Numbered from the stretch's first letter, positions 47,912 through 57,008 are shown. The stretch is 64,000 nucleotides of DNA from Methylophilaceae bacterium 11 (GCA_000525025.1 JCKJ01000001.1:2604001-2668000); one strand, 5' to 3'. Translations and numbers: made by a program. The notes: generated by a model from the sequence alone, not told the origin.

Positions 47912-49039
47912 ATGTCTGAAAATAACTCCGTAGGCCTTGTTGCCCCACAATCCGCGCATTTTGACACCCCGTTGCCGCTCAAAAGTGGTGAAGTGTTGCC
48001 GCAGTACCACCTCACTTATGAAACCTATGGCGAGCTGAATGCAGACAAATCGAATGCGGTGTTGATCTGTCACGCGCTGTCTGGCAATCACCACGTAGCA
48101 GGCAAATATAAAGAGTCCGATAAATCAGCTGGCTGGTGGGACAACCTAGTCGGCCCAGGCAGACCATTAGACACCAATAAATTTTTTGTGATTGGCGTCA
48201 ATAATCTGGGCGGCTGTCATGGCAGTAGCGGCCCATCCAATACCAACCCAGCCACCGATCGCCCTTACAGTGCTACCTTTCCAGTCGTGACTGTTGAGGA
48301 CTGGGTGCAGTCTCAAGCGCGCTTAATGGATTACTTGGGCATACAACAACTGGCAGCAGTGATTGGCGGCAGTTTGGGTGGCATGCAAGCACTGCAATGG
48401 GCGATTGCATTTCCTGATCGCGTAAAACACGCACTGGTCATTGCCTCCGCACCCAACCTCACCGCGCAGAATATGGCGTTTAACGAGGTGGCGCGCCAGG
48501 CCATTATTACTGACCCGGAATTTCACGATGGCGATTACTATAATTATGGGGTAGTACCACGCCGCGGCTTACGTATTGCACGTATGCTCGGGCATATTAC
48601 CTATCTGTCCGACGACGTGATGGGTGCTAAATTTGGGCGAAAATTGCGTGACGGCACCATCAAATATAGCTTTGATGTGGAATTTGAAATGGAATCTTAC
48701 TTGCGTTATCAAGGCGATAAATTCGCTGGCGAGTTTGATGCCAACACCTATTTACGCATGACACGTGCGCTAGATTATTTTGACCCAGCGCTGGATTATG
48801 GTGGCAACCTGTCTGCAGCACTTGCGCATGTCAAAGCCAAATTCTTGGTGGTATCGTTCACCAGCGATTGGCGTTTCTCCCCCGCACGCTCCAAAGAAAT
48901 TGTAAAAGCACTGCTGGACAATGAAATTTCTGTGCGCTATGCCGAGGTCACAGCCGCACATGGCCATGATGCATTCCTCATGCCAGACCCACATTACCAT
49001 GCCATTATGCGTAGTTATTTGGCGAAAGTGAAAGTGTAA
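47912..49039 (+). CDS. metX: Homoserine O-acetyl/succinyltransferase MetX
   Basis: 375 residues, alpha/beta hydrolase fold. Nucleophile Ser in [29 protein letters not shown], catalytic Asp and His in TSDWRFSP and [10 protein letters not shown]. Acylates homoserine in methionine synthesis. Many proteobacterial MetX proteins use succinyl-CoA rather than acetyl-CoA; the donor cannot be decided here. Paired with metW 6 bases downstream, as is usual for this family. Confidence 0.96.
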   Translation: MSENNSVGLVAPQSAHFDTPLPLKSGEVLPQYHLTYETYGELNADKSNAVLICHALSGNHHVAGKYKESDKSAGWWDNLVGPGRPLDTNKFFVIGVNNLGGCHGSSGPSNTNPATDRPYSATFPVVTVEDWVQSQARLMDYLGIQQLAAVIGGSLGGMQALQWAIAFPDRVKHALVIASAPNLTAQNMAFNEVARQAIITDPEFHDGDYYNYGVVPRRGLRIARMLGHITYLSDDVMGAKFGRKLRDGTIKYSFDVEFEMESYLRYQGDKFAGEFDANTYLRMTRALDYFDPALDYGGNLSAALAHVKAKFLVVSFTSDWRFSPARSKEIVKALLDNEISVRYAEVTAAHGHDAFLMPDPHYHAIMRSYLAKVKV

Positions 49040-49045
49040 ACACCT

Positions 49046-49663
49046 ATGAGCCAGCCCATACAATCGAGCACAGACCATACTGCGATTCGCCCTGACTTTG
49101 CCTTAATTAGCCAATGGATAAAACCACATGCCAAAGTACTGGATTTAGGCTGCGGCGATGGCGAGTTACTCACACATCTGCATCATCAGCATGATATTCG
49201 CGGCTACGGCGTAGAGAAAGATGACAGCAACTGGCTCACCGCCATGGAAAACGGCGTAGATGTATTACAGATGGATTTGGAGTCAGGCTTATCCGGGTTT
49301 GAAGACCAATCGTTTGATACCGTCATACTCTCGCAAACACTGCAAGCCATGCACAATACAGAAGGCATTGTGCAAGAGATGCTGCGCGTTGGGCACGAAG
49401 CGATCGTCACCTTTCCCAATTTTGGTTACTGGCGCAATCGCTTTCAAATCGTATTCGGCAATATGCCGGTTTCCAAAACCCTGCCATACCAGTGGTACGA
49501 CACGCCTAATGTGCATCTATGCACGATTGATGACTTTGATGCATTTTGCACCAAACATCACATCGCCATTATTGAGCGCAAGGTAATTACAGACGGTCAA
49601 GATATTCAATTCCTACCTAATTTCCTTGGCAATTTGGCCATGTACCGGCTTAAAAGTGCCTAG
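49046..49663 (+). CDS. metW: Methionine biosynthesis protein MetW
   Basis: 205 residues, SAM-dependent methyltransferase-like fold: VLDLGCGDGELLTHL, VILSQTLQAMHNTEGIVQEMLRVG, FPNFGYWRNRFQIVFGNMPVS, LPYQWYDTPNVHLCTIDDF. Always linked to metX in proteobacteria and needed for full homoserine acyltransferase activity. Confidence 0.95.
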   Translation: MSQPIQSSTDHTAIRPDFALISQWIKPHAKVLDLGCGDGELLTHLHHQHDIRGYGVEKDDSNWLTAMENGVDVLQMDLESGLSGFEDQSFDTVILSQTLQAMHNTEGIVQEMLRVGHEAIVTFPNFGYWRNRFQIVFGNMPVSKTLPYQWYDTPNVHLCTIDDFDAFCTKHHIAIIERKVITDGQDIQFLPNFLGNLAMYRLKSA

Positions 49664-49684
49664 CATCCTTTCAAAGCAGGATGC

Positions 49685-50938
49685 ATGACTTCTCCCCGAA
49701 ACTTTAAAGAAATCATCTTTAATAAGCGCATGCTGATATGCGTGTTCACTGGCTTTAGCTCTGGCCTGCCGCTGTATATTTTAATTAGCCTGTTGCCAGC
49801 ATGGCTACGTTCCGAAGGCGTAGACCTGAAAGCGATAGGCTTATTCTCGCTCATCAGCTTGCCGTTTACGTGGAAATTTATCTGGGCACCATTATTTGAC
49901 CGCTACTCGCCACCATTGGGGCGCAGGCGTGGCTGGTTACTCATCACACAATTGGCGCTTTTATTCAGCATCCCAGCATTTGGCTACTTGCATGCGCAAC
50001 TAGATATTTGGACTGTGGCCTATTTAGCAGCAGTGGTAGCATTTTTTAGTGCCAGCCAAGACATTGTATTAGATGCTTACCGCCGTGAGATATTGCCAGA
50101 TATTGAGCTGGGCTTAGGCAATGTCATCCATGTCAATGCGTACAAAATCGCGGGCTTGATTCCGGGTTCTGTTTCTTTGATTTTGGCAGATCACCTACCT
50201 TGGCACAGCGTGTTTGTCATCACCGCACTGTTTATGTTGCCCGGGCTTGCCATGACGCTGTTAGTGAAAGAGCCATTGCTTAAAGCTGGTGCGCCTAAAA
50301 CGCTCAAACAAGCTGTGGTGGAGCCGTTTCATGAATTTATCTCACGTAATGGTATCCGCACTGCACTGACTATTTTGGCGTTTATTTTCCTGTATAAACT
50401 GGGCGATAGCATGGCCACTGCGCTGGCAACGCCGTTTTATTTAGACATGGGGTTTAGTAAAACCGAGATTGGTCTCGTTGCTAAAAACGCGGGGCTTTGG
50501 GCAAGTGTAGCTGGGGGCATTTTGGGCGGACTCTGGATGATACAACTGGGTATTAACCGCGCACTGTGGCTGTTTGGGTTGGTACAAATGGTGGCGATTT
50601 TGGGCTTTGCCTGGCTGGCGGTTGCCGGACACGATGTGCTGATATTGGCATTAGTGATTGGTTTTGAAGCATTTGGCGTGGGCTTGGGCACCGCCGCATT
50701 TGTGGCTTATATTGCGCAAACCACGCACCCGCTCTATACCGCCACTCAGTTTGCGCTATTCACCAGCCTAGCCGCCGTACCACGCACTGTGGCCAACGCA
50801 GGCACTGGCTTTATGGTAGAGCGCATGGGTTGGTTTCACTTCTTTATTACCTGTTTTTTACTGGCGATTCCGGGCATGCTACTGCTGTACAAAATCGCCC
50901 CTTGGAATAGCATCAAAGAAAACAAACAACCGTTGTAA
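49685..50938 (+). CDS. MFS transporter, AmpG-like
   Basis: 417 residues, about 12 transmembrane segments. N-terminal FTGFSSGLPLYILISLLPAWLRSEGVDLKAIGLFSLISLPFTWKFIWAPLFDRYSPP is the AmpG pattern (muropeptide permease). Further: FFSASQDIVLDAYRREILP and KLGDSMATALATPFYLDMGFSKTEIG. AmpG imports GlcNAc-anhydro-MurNAc peptides for cell-wall recycling. Whether it is a true AmpG or a paralogue with another cargo is not decidable by eye. About 20 bases after metW. Confidence 0.88.
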   Translation: MTSPRNFKEIIFNKRMLICVFTGFSSGLPLYILISLLPAWLRSEGVDLKAIGLFSLISLPFTWKFIWAPLFDRYSPPLGRRRGWLLITQLALLFSIPAFGYLHAQLDIWTVAYLAAVVAFFSASQDIVLDAYRREILPDIELGLGNVIHVNAYKIAGLIPGSVSLILADHLPWHSVFVITALFMLPGLAMTLLVKEPLLKAGAPKTLKQAVVEPFHEFISRNGIRTALTILAFIFLYKLGDSMATALATPFYLDMGFSKTEIGLVAKNAGLWASVAGGILGGLWMIQLGINRALWLFGLVQMVAILGFAWLAVAGHDVLILALVIGFEAFGVGLGTAAFVAYIAQTTHPLYTATQFALFTSLAAVPRTVANAGTGFMVERMGWFHFFITCFLLAIPGMLLLYKIAPWNSIKENKQPL

Positions 50939-50988
50939 GCGCAGCGTCATTTCTCCGACTAATGCATCACATAGTCAGGAGAAGCGCC

Positions 50989-51759
50989 ATGCGCCAAATT
51001 CAAGCTTTTAGCCTTGTACTTCCATTGTTATTTTCCAGCATTGCACAAACCTATGCAGCTGAATGTACCGCCAAAAGCGGCGAAAACATAGTGCCATTAC
51101 TAGAGCTGTATACGTCTGAAGGCTGCAGCAGCTGCCCACCAGCCGACAAATGGCTCAGCCACTTAGATACAGACATTACTAAAGTGACGCCATTGGCGTT
51201 TCATGTCGATTATTGGAACTACATTGGCTGGCAAGACCGTTTTTCCAAAGCAGAGTACAGCAACCGTCAACGCAAGACCGCTGCTTTTAATGCTGCGGGC
51301 TTTGTCTACACGCCGCAGTTTGTGCTAAATGGCAAAGACCTCAGAGGTTGGGAAAGTGGCCGGTTACGCAAACTCACTGAACAATCCAAACAGACACGTT
51401 CGTCCGCGCAATTACAGTTGGACGCAGTGCCGTTAGGCAATGGTGACATCACACTCAAGGCATCAGCAACGATCTTGGATAGCAAGTTAGCCAAGCATGC
51501 TGATGTATTTGTGGCTTTATATGAAAATAAATTGGTGAGCAAAGTGAATGCTGGTGAAAACAATGGCAGTGAACTCCACCATGATTACGTGGTACGTGAG
51601 TTATTTGGTGCATACCCTATGCATGCGCTCAACGCGTTCAGTAAACAGTTTAACTTAAGCCATCCTTGGAAAGAACGAAATGCTGGCGCCGTGATATTTG
51701 TACAAGACAATCAAACCGGCGAAATTCTACAAAGTTTGTCGTTGAAGTTTTGTAGTTAA
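50989..51759 (+). CDS. DUF1223 secreted thioredoxin-like protein
   Basis: 256 residues from the ATG at 50989 (AGGAG before it). Signal peptide (to ...AQTYAA), then the DUF1223 motif LLELYTSEGCSSCPPADKWLSHL, with a C-x2-C pair, and FHVDYWNYIGWQDRFSKAEYSNRQR. The fold is thioredoxin-like; members are periplasmic proteins of unknown role. Convergent with the bufferin operon, whose bufC-like stop lies 12 bases away. Confidence 0.88.
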   Translation: MRQIQAFSLVLPLLFSSIAQTYAAECTAKSGENIVPLLELYTSEGCSSCPPADKWLSHLDTDITKVTPLAFHVDYWNYIGWQDRFSKAEYSNRQRKTAAFNAAGFVYTPQFVLNGKDLRGWESGRLRKLTEQSKQTRSSAQLQLDAVPLGNGDITLKASATILDSKLAKHADVFVALYENKLVSKVNAGENNGSELHHDYVVRELFGAYPMHALNAFSKQFNLSHPWKERNAGAVIFVQDNQTGEILQSLSLKFCS

Positions 51760-51771
51760 GCTAGACAGATT

Positions 51772-52557
51772 TTACCGATGAATGTCGGCAATCATTTCCG
51801 TCTCTAACCAGCCGGCCAAATACTGCGCCGCTTGTAATGTGGCATCTTCGCCCACGGTCTCAAATAGCTTCTCACATAACGCACCAAAGCTTAGGCCGTC
51901 GCAAGCTTGTGCCAATAATGTTGCTTCAGTGTTATCCAGCGAGCGAAAATTCGCATCCATTTGCTGACGCCAAATCAACCAATGTAGATGCTGTTGATGA
52001 TCAGGTTGCGGAGGCGCCTCATCGTCATTCAATGCTTTCCAAGTGGGTACAGCGTTAGTTTGTAAAGCCAAAAGTTGCAAGCCCGGTTGAAATACAAATG
52101 TTAATTCGCCCCAATGTTCTGGAGGAATCTCAGCCAAGTCTTGCAGTATCACGACCGTCACATCAGGCGCATCAAACGCGGCAGCAAGTGCCCACTCAAA
52201 TGTCGCCATTTCTGTCGCCACAAGATTGTGAGGCAACACCGTCTGCAAGTAGTCCGCCATCTTGCTGCCATACCAGCGTAGATTGGGGTAAGTGGATGGA
52301 TAACGATTCAAATACCCTAGCGCGATGGCTTGAAATTGAACCGGACCTAGTAACTTTTTTAGTCCACCATACGGGCTTGCCAACGCTTCAATAATGCGCA
52401 TGCGGTAGGCATTGTGATATATGCCCAAGCGTTTTGTTGCGCCAACTTTTGTATCATCCACAATCCAGTTGTTATCCAACGCATGACTATCCACCGCCTG
52501 GCTATCGTCCATCAAATAGCGCTGAAAATCTTGCTGTAACTGTGCTAACTGTCTCAT
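51772..52557 (-). CDS. bufC: BufC/HvfC-type DUF2063 partner protein
   Basis: 261 residues with the DUF2063 N-terminal domain: LQQDFQRYLMDD, RLGIYHNAYRMRIIEALASPYGGLKKLLGPVQFQAIALGYLNRYPSTYPNLRWYGSKMADYL. These proteins recognise the RiPP precursor and work with MNIO enzymes to modify its cysteines. Start is 3 bases after the bufB-like stop. Probably cytoplasmic. Last gene of the operon. Confidence 0.9.
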   Translation of the reverse strand: MRQLAQLQQDFQRYLMDDSQAVDSHALDNNWIVDDTKVGATKRLGIYHNAYRMRIIEALASPYGGLKKLLGPVQFQAIALGYLNRYPSTYPNLRWYGSKMADYLQTVLPHNLVATEMATFEWALAAAFDAPDVTVVILQDLAEIPPEHWGELTFVFQPGLQLLALQTNAVPTWKALNDDEAPPQPDHQQHLHWLIWRQQMDANFRSLDNTEATLLAQACDGLSFGALCEKLFETVGEDATLQAAQYLAGWLETEMIADIHR

Positions 52558-52560
52558 GGT

Positions 52561-53412
52561 TTAAGCCGCATTTCGCTGTGAAAAATCTTGTGTATGTTTG
52601 GCAGCTAATTGCCTTGCAATGTCCAGTTCTTCTACCAATACACCCAGCGCAGGAATATCATCATCGCGCTCGATCATGGTCGACACTGCACCAAACCGCT
52701 GTATGGCGTGGGCATATAAATCCCATACCGGGTCTATCACCGGTGCATCATGTGTATCAATAATATAATCACCATAATTGTGATGCCCCGCCAAATGGAT
52801 CTGACGCACGCGCTGCTTGGGCACGCCATCAATAAAGGCTTTTGCATCAAACTGATGATTAAAACTGCTGACATAAATATTATTCACGTCTAATAACAGC
52901 AAACAATCTGCTGCGTCAGACACTTGCTGAATAAATTCCCACTCAGTCATGGTGGAATCCACATAGCTGGCATAGCTAGAGACATTCTCCAACAGAATTT
53001 GACGCCCTAAATAATCTTGTACAATTTTTACGCGCTCTGCCACATGCTTAGCGGCTTCTTCGGTATAGGGCATGGGCAATAAATCATGCATGTTTTGCCC
53101 ATGTATGCCGGTCCAGCATAGGTGATCGGAAATCCAAGCGGGTTGTATGCGGTCGGCTAATTGCTTTAATTCTTTTAAGTAATCCAGGTTCACAGGAGCT
53201 GTCGAACCAATGGACAACGACACACCATGCATGACCATCGGGTAATCGGCACGAATCCGATCTAGAAAATAGAGCGGTTTACCGCCAGGCACCATATAGT
53301 TTTCAGAAAGCGCCTCAAACCAATCGACTTTAGGCTTGTTTTCTAAAATCTCATGGTAGTGCTCTGTACGCAGGCCTAAACCGAACCCTAAAAAACTAGC
53401 GTTATCTGTCAT
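52561..53412 (-). CDS. bufB: MNIO family (DUF692) enzyme, BufB-type
   Basis: 283 residues from the ATG at 53412 (GAGGT before it). Multinuclear non-heme iron oxidase fold: FGLGLRTEHY, FEALSENYM, MVMHGVSLSIGS, AWISDHLCWTG, LLENVSSYASYVDSTMTEWEF, LLLDVNNIYVSS, IHLAGHH, DTHDAPV, TMIERDDDIP. The His/Asp/Glu residues in these segments are the typical ligands of the iron cluster. MNIO enzymes of bufferin systems convert Cys residues of the precursor to thiooxazole-type heterocycles using O2. Next to the Cys-rich precursor gene, which fits this role. Confidence 0.93.
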   Translation of the reverse strand: MTDNASFLGFGLGLRTEHYHEILENKPKVDWFEALSENYMVPGGKPLYFLDRIRADYPMVMHGVSLSIGSTAPVNLDYLKELKQLADRIQPAWISDHLCWTGIHGQNMHDLLPMPYTEEAAKHVAERVKIVQDYLGRQILLENVSSYASYVDSTMTEWEFIQQVSDAADCLLLLDVNNIYVSSFNHQFDAKAFIDGVPKQRVRQIHLAGHHNYGDYIIDTHDAPVIDPVWDLYAHAIQRFGAVSTMIERDDDIPALGVLVEELDIARQLAAKHTQDFSQRNAA

Positions 53413-53460
53413 TTTTACCTCATGGCGTGATGTCATTGATGGGTATTTTTGAGTGAAGCA

Positions 53461-53495
53461 AGTAGAAAGCATATATAACCCATACACTTTCTACT
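53461..53495 (-). terminator. Hairpin between precursor and MNIO genes
   Basis: AGTAGAAAG (53461-53469) and CTTTCTACT (53487-53495), 9-bp perfect stem with a 17-base loop, in the 134-base gap between bufA-like and bufB-like genes. Such hairpins in RiPP operons lower enzyme expression relative to precursor (inference). No U-run directly after it. Confidence 0.5.
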
Positions 53496-53546
53496 TTACT
53501 TTGCATTACACAACCTAAGTATTAACCTAAGTATTAAAAACCATCA

Positions 53547-53891
53547 CTAAACAGCATGTCCACCTTTAGCATCACACTCAGCGCCAGTTAAAGCCAAATG
53601 TCCATGGCCGGCACAATCATTTTGGCCTTTACATGCATTGGCTGGATTTGCACATGACCCTTGGCCTTTACATGCATTTTTTGCAGTTTTACATGCGTTG
53701 TGCCCTTTGCATTCGTTACCAGCAGTTTTGCAAGCACTAGTACCTTTGCATGAGTTTACGCCCACACAAGCAACCGTTGCCGAATTACCAGCAGTTTTTG
53801 CACCGCCACTGGCGCAGCCTGCCAAAATCAATGCTGCAGCCCCTAGTGCCAACATGGTACCTTTGCTCATTTTTGATGTTTCAATAGTCAT
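53547..53891 (-). CDS. Bufferin-type precursor (BufA2-like), Cys-rich, with lipobox
   Basis: 114 residues. Signal sequence MLALGAAALILAGC, where LAGC is a lipobox (Cys26), then a Cys-rich region with ten more Cys. From residue 48 four 13-residue repeats follow: CKGTSACKTAGNE, CKGHNACKTAKNA, CKGQGSCANPANA, CKGQNDCAGHGHL, each with two Cys 6 apart. The opening ACVGVNSCKG and closing ALTGAECDAKGG match BufA2-type bufferins, which are RiPP metallophores that bind copper in the periplasm. Adjacent MNIO and BufC genes give the expected modification machinery. The repeats and lipobox are unusual points. Good SD (GAGGA). Confidence 0.85.
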   Translation of the reverse strand: MTIETSKMSKGTMLALGAAALILAGCASGGAKTAGNSATVACVGVNSCKGTSACKTAGNECKGHNACKTAKNACKGQGSCANPANACKGQNDCAGHGHLALTGAECDAKGGHAV

Positions 53892-53981
53892 TTTTATTCC
53901 TCTCGAGAGTCATGTGCGTCAATATGCGCCAAACAGAAAGTAACCATCTAGATGATTACCTGACTTAGTCGCGAGGGAAGA

Positions 53982-54007
53982 GGCTTCCTTACAAAAATAA
54001 GGAAGCC
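53982..54007. terminator. Hairpin after the M48-like gene
   Basis: GGCTTCCTT (53982-53990) and AAGGAAGCC (53999-54007), 9-bp perfect stem, 8-base loop, 14 bases beyond the minus-strand stop at 54021; no strong U-run. Confidence 0.45.
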
Positions 54008-54020
54008 AGAGAGAAAAACT

Positions 54021-54863
54021 TTAGATAGGCGCTTGCGCGAGGTCGATGACCTGCGTATCCATAAATGTTGCTAGGCTTGTCGTGCTGGACTGCAAATCCT
54101 TTAGCCATGCGGTAGTGGCGGTATCGGCACTCGGCAATCCATCTAACACCATTTGCATGTCATAGCCCTGATACAACATCAGATTCAGCGCAATACGATC
54201 CGATTCAGCTAATTGATTTGGCTTTGCTTTTTTAAGCGCGACCTCTGAGCCCACAAAACTGGTCACAGAAGAAGCTGCGCTCGTCACAGCGGAGGTTGCT
54301 GTAGATGCTTGTGCTGCAGTGGATGAAGCGCTGACAATGGCCAACGCTGGAAACACAATACTGGCAATGGCTGTAATCATGAGTTTGGTTGCAATATTAT
54401 GTGTGTGGTGCCGGCCAATCACATGCCCCATTTCACGCGCCAACACATAGCTTAATGCCTCATCGCTTAATGTCAGCTGTTGCAAGCCGCGAAAAACCAC
54501 CACACGTCCGTTAGCAGTAGACGTAGTGGCAGCAGCCACTTTATCTATTACCTTAAACTGGAATGCGGGAATACGCTTTTTCAAATCCGGATACACGGTG
54601 TAGGCAGCCAAGGCCAAGTGCTCACCTAATGTGACAACGCGTTCGTCAAACTGCTGTCGTGCAATACATTCGTCCTCTACACACGCCTGCGCATTTTTCT
54701 GTGTAACCAGCCCCATGCGCATATCGACATCTGAATATGCTGCGCTAATACGATGTGTCACATCAATCAGCGCATTGCCTTCTGCATTGGCGATGCCAAG
54801 TGCAAACGGTGACAATGTCAACATGATGAAAATCGCCAATGCTTTCAATAAAAATTCCAACAT
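54021..54863 (-). CDS. M48-like metalloprotease with altered HExxH motif
   Basis: 280 residues from the ATG at 54863, which has AAAGG upstream. Signal peptide (to ...GIANA), M48 fold region: RVVVFRGLQQLTLSDEALSYVLAREMGHVIGRHHTH and QLAESDRIALNLMLYQGYD. The zinc motif HExxH is REMGH (R143-H147): the first His is Arg. The second His, Glu144 and the ExD-type downstream region are kept. So zinc binding may be weakened, or the protein may be a non-catalytic relative. An Ala/Ser/Thr-rich stretch (SASSTAAQASTATSAVTSAASS) follows a hydrophobic segment, so the protein may be membrane-anchored. Confidence 0.82.
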   Translation of the reverse strand: MLEFLLKALAIFIMLTLSPFALGIANAEGNALIDVTHRISAAYSDVDMRMGLVTQKNAQACVEDECIARQQFDERVVTLGEHLALAAYTVYPDLKKRIPAFQFKVIDKVAAATTSTANGRVVVFRGLQQLTLSDEALSYVLAREMGHVIGRHHTHNIATKLMITAIASIVFPALAIVSASSTAAQASTATSAVTSAASSVTSFVGSEVALKKAKPNQLAESDRIALNLMLYQGYDMQMVLDGLPSADTATTAWLKDLQSSTTSLATFMDTQVIDLAQAPI

Positions 54864-54905
54864 CGCAACCCTTTCTACCGCTAGCATCAAGCTAGTCTCG
54901 GTAAC

Positions 54906-55709
54906 CTAATCTAGGTAGTCAATGATGAGTGGCGCGTGATCGCTGAATCGCTCTGTTTTATAAATACTGGCTTGTGTTGCCTTGGCCGCAAATGCTGGCG
55001 TTGCAATTTGATAATCAATACGCCAACCCACATTTTTTGCCCAAGCCTGGCCGCGATTACTCCACCAGGTATAACACGCATCCGTTGTGTCTGGATGTAG
55101 CCTGCGATACACATCTACCCATCCCACGCGATTGAATAAATCGGTCATCCAAGCGCGCTCTTCCGGTAAAAATCCGGAATTTTTTCTGTTGCCCTTGTAA
55201 TTTTTTAAATCTATTTCTTGGTGTGCAATATTCCAGTCACCGCAAATGACGACTTCATAGCCCTGACTGATGAGCTTTTCTAAATGAAGCATGAAGCGTG
55301 CCATTACACTGAACTTGAATTGCTGCCGTTCTTCGCCACTAGACCCACTTGGCAGGTACAAAGAAATGACACATAAGTGACCAAAACGGCACTCCAAGTA
55401 GCGGCCTTCCGCATCAATATCGGCCACCTCATGGGCAATTTCCCCCAAATGCGCGCCGGCTAAACCTTCAATCACCACATCCGCTTTCTGCTTGCTGTAA
55501 ATGCCAACTCCGCTATACCCTTTCTTTTCGGCATAGTGAAAATAACCGTGATACCCGCTCGGCGTTAGCATCTCCAATGTCATATCCGCAGCCTGGGCTT
55601 TTACCTCTTGCATACAAATAATATCTGGCTGCACTTGCTGCAACCACGTGTAAAAGCCTTTATTTGCCGCAGAGCGGATTCCATTTAAATTCAACGTTAT
55701 AATGCGCAT
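54906..55709 (-). CDS. xth: Exodeoxyribonuclease III (AP endonuclease)
   Basis: 267 residues. EEP-family: MRIITLNLNGIRSAANKGF, CMQEVKAQ (metal Glu), GYSGVGIYSK, GDWNIAHQEIDLKN, GWVDVYRRLHPD, WRIDYQIATP and the catalytic SDHAPLIIDYLD. Repairs AP sites and oxidised 3' ends. Divergent from pyrE with a 25-base gap to its start. Confidence 0.93.
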   Translation of the reverse strand: MRIITLNLNGIRSAANKGFYTWLQQVQPDIICMQEVKAQAADMTLEMLTPSGYHGYFHYAEKKGYSGVGIYSKQKADVVIEGLAGAHLGEIAHEVADIDAEGRYLECRFGHLCVISLYLPSGSSGEERQQFKFSVMARFMLHLEKLISQGYEVVICGDWNIAHQEIDLKNYKGNRKNSGFLPEERAWMTDLFNRVGWVDVYRRLHPDTTDACYTWWSNRGQAWAKNVGWRIDYQIATPAFAAKATQASIYKTERFSDHAPLIIDYLD

Positions 55710-55712
55710 TAT
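55698..55712. promoter_or_regulatory. TATAAT and 14-base palindrome between xth and pyrE
   Basis: ATAATGC/GCATTAT (55699-55712) is a perfect palindrome spanning the xth start codon and overlapping TATAAT (55698-55703), the probable -10 of pyrE, whose ATG is 32 bases downstream. It may be a shared promoter or operator. Confidence 0.4.
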
Positions 55713-55734
55713 CTATACTTTCTTATCGATTCCA

Positions 55735-56373
55735 ATGAGTGACCTAAGCCAAGAGTTTATCGCGTTTTCTGTTAAAAAACAGGTATTAAGATTTGGTGAA
55801 TTTAAAACCAAAGCAGGCCGTTTAAGCCCATATTTCTTCAATGCCGGGCTGTTTAACGACGGCGAGAGTTTATTAAAGCTGGGTGAGTTTTATGCAAAGA
55901 GCATTCAAGCCTCTGGCATTCAATTCGATATGTTATTTGGCCCCGCTTACAAAGGCATTCCACTTGTTGCGGCCATTAGCATTGCGTTTGCACGCGAAGG
56001 CAAAAACTACCCGTACGCCTATAACCGCAAAGAGGCCAAAGACCATGGCGAAGGCGGCACTTTGGTCGGTGCACCGGTGCAAGGCCGAGTATTAATTATC
56101 GATGATGTGATTTCTGCCGGCACTTCTATTCGAGAGTCCGTCGACCTTATTGTGCAGCAACAAGCTACCCCATGTGGCGTGAGTATTGCGCTGGATCGCC
56201 AAGAAAAAGGACTGACCGAACTCTCTGCAGTACAAGAAGTAGAAAAGAACAACCGCATCCCCGTTTCCAGCATTGCCAAGCTGTCAGATCTACTTAAATA
56301 CATTGAAAACAGCCATGATTTGGCACAGTATTTGCATAAAGTCGACCAATACCGACAACAATACTGTGTTTAA
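55735..56373 (+). CDS. pyrE: Orotate phosphoribosyltransferase PyrE
   Basis: 212 residues from the ATG at 55735; an upstream in-frame ATG at 55702 adds 11 non-family residues. Motifs: VLRFGEFKTKAGRLSPYFFNAG, GPAYKGIPL, YNRKEAKDHGEGG and the PRPP-binding VLIIDDVISAGTSIRES. Makes OMP from orotate and PRPP in pyrimidine synthesis. Length matches the family. Confidence 0.96.
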   Translation: MSDLSQEFIAFSVKKQVLRFGEFKTKAGRLSPYFFNAGLFNDGESLLKLGEFYAKSIQASGIQFDMLFGPAYKGIPLVAAISIAFAREGKNYPYAYNRKEAKDHGEGGTLVGAPVQGRVLIIDDVISAGTSIRESVDLIVQQQATPCGVSIALDRQEKGLTELSAVQEVEKNNRIPVSSIAKLSDLLKYIENSHDLAQYLHKVDQYRQQYCV

Positions 56374-56387
56374 CACATTGATACCAC

Positions 56388-57008
56388 ATGATTAAAACCA
56401 TTTTATGCTGTATCGCAATGCTTTGTTTCAGCGCTGGTGTACAAGCCGAAGGCAAACGCATTGTGAAGTGGGTGGACAAACATGGTGTTACCCATTATGG
56501 CGATCAAGTACCGCTACTAGATAGCACCAACAAAACCAGCGAGCTTAACAAATCCGGCATGGCGGTTAAACGTGTTGAGCAAACAGCCACACAACATGAG
56601 GCAGAGAAAGTCTCCTCCGAACAGAATAGACGCGATTCAGCCTTATTGGCTTCTTATAACTCGGCTGAAGAAATTGATATCGCCTGCGACCGCAATACTA
56701 GAATTGATAAGTCGGCGCTCGAAAGTCTTGGTCAGAAACGTACCAACTTAAAAGATCAGCAGCAAAAAAATGCCACTAAAATGGCAGATTTGACCAAACG
56801 CAAACGCCCGATACCGCCACAATTAGTAGAAGACAATCAAAAATACCAGACAGATATTGCTGATACAGACAAGTTAATCGTTACCAAGCAACATGACATC
56901 GACAATATACGTAAACGCTACGACAACGACAAACAGCGCTATTTGGAATTAAAAGCGCAAGGCTATACGTTAAGCAATATCCGAAACGCGACCAAAGCAG
57001 CGCCCTAA
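56388..57008 (+). CDS. DUF4124 periplasmic protein
   Basis: 206 residues. Signal peptide (CCIAMLCFSAGVQAEG), the DUF4124 motif KRIVKWVDKHGVTHYGDQVP, then a charged coiled-coil region (about 95-190; SLGQKRTNLKDQQQKNATKMADL, RKRYDNDKQRYLELKAQG). Function is unknown; DUF4124 occurs with other envelope domains in proteobacteria. 14 bases after pyrE. Convergent with gatB. Confidence 0.88.
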   Translation: MIKTILCCIAMLCFSAGVQAEGKRIVKWVDKHGVTHYGDQVPLLDSTNKTSELNKSGMAVKRVEQTATQHEAEKVSSEQNRRDSALLASYNSAEEIDIACDRNTRIDKSALESLGQKRTNLKDQQQKNATKMADLTKRKRPIPPQLVEDNQKYQTDIADTDKLIVTKQHDIDNIRKRYDNDKQRYLELKAQGYTLSNIRNATKAAP

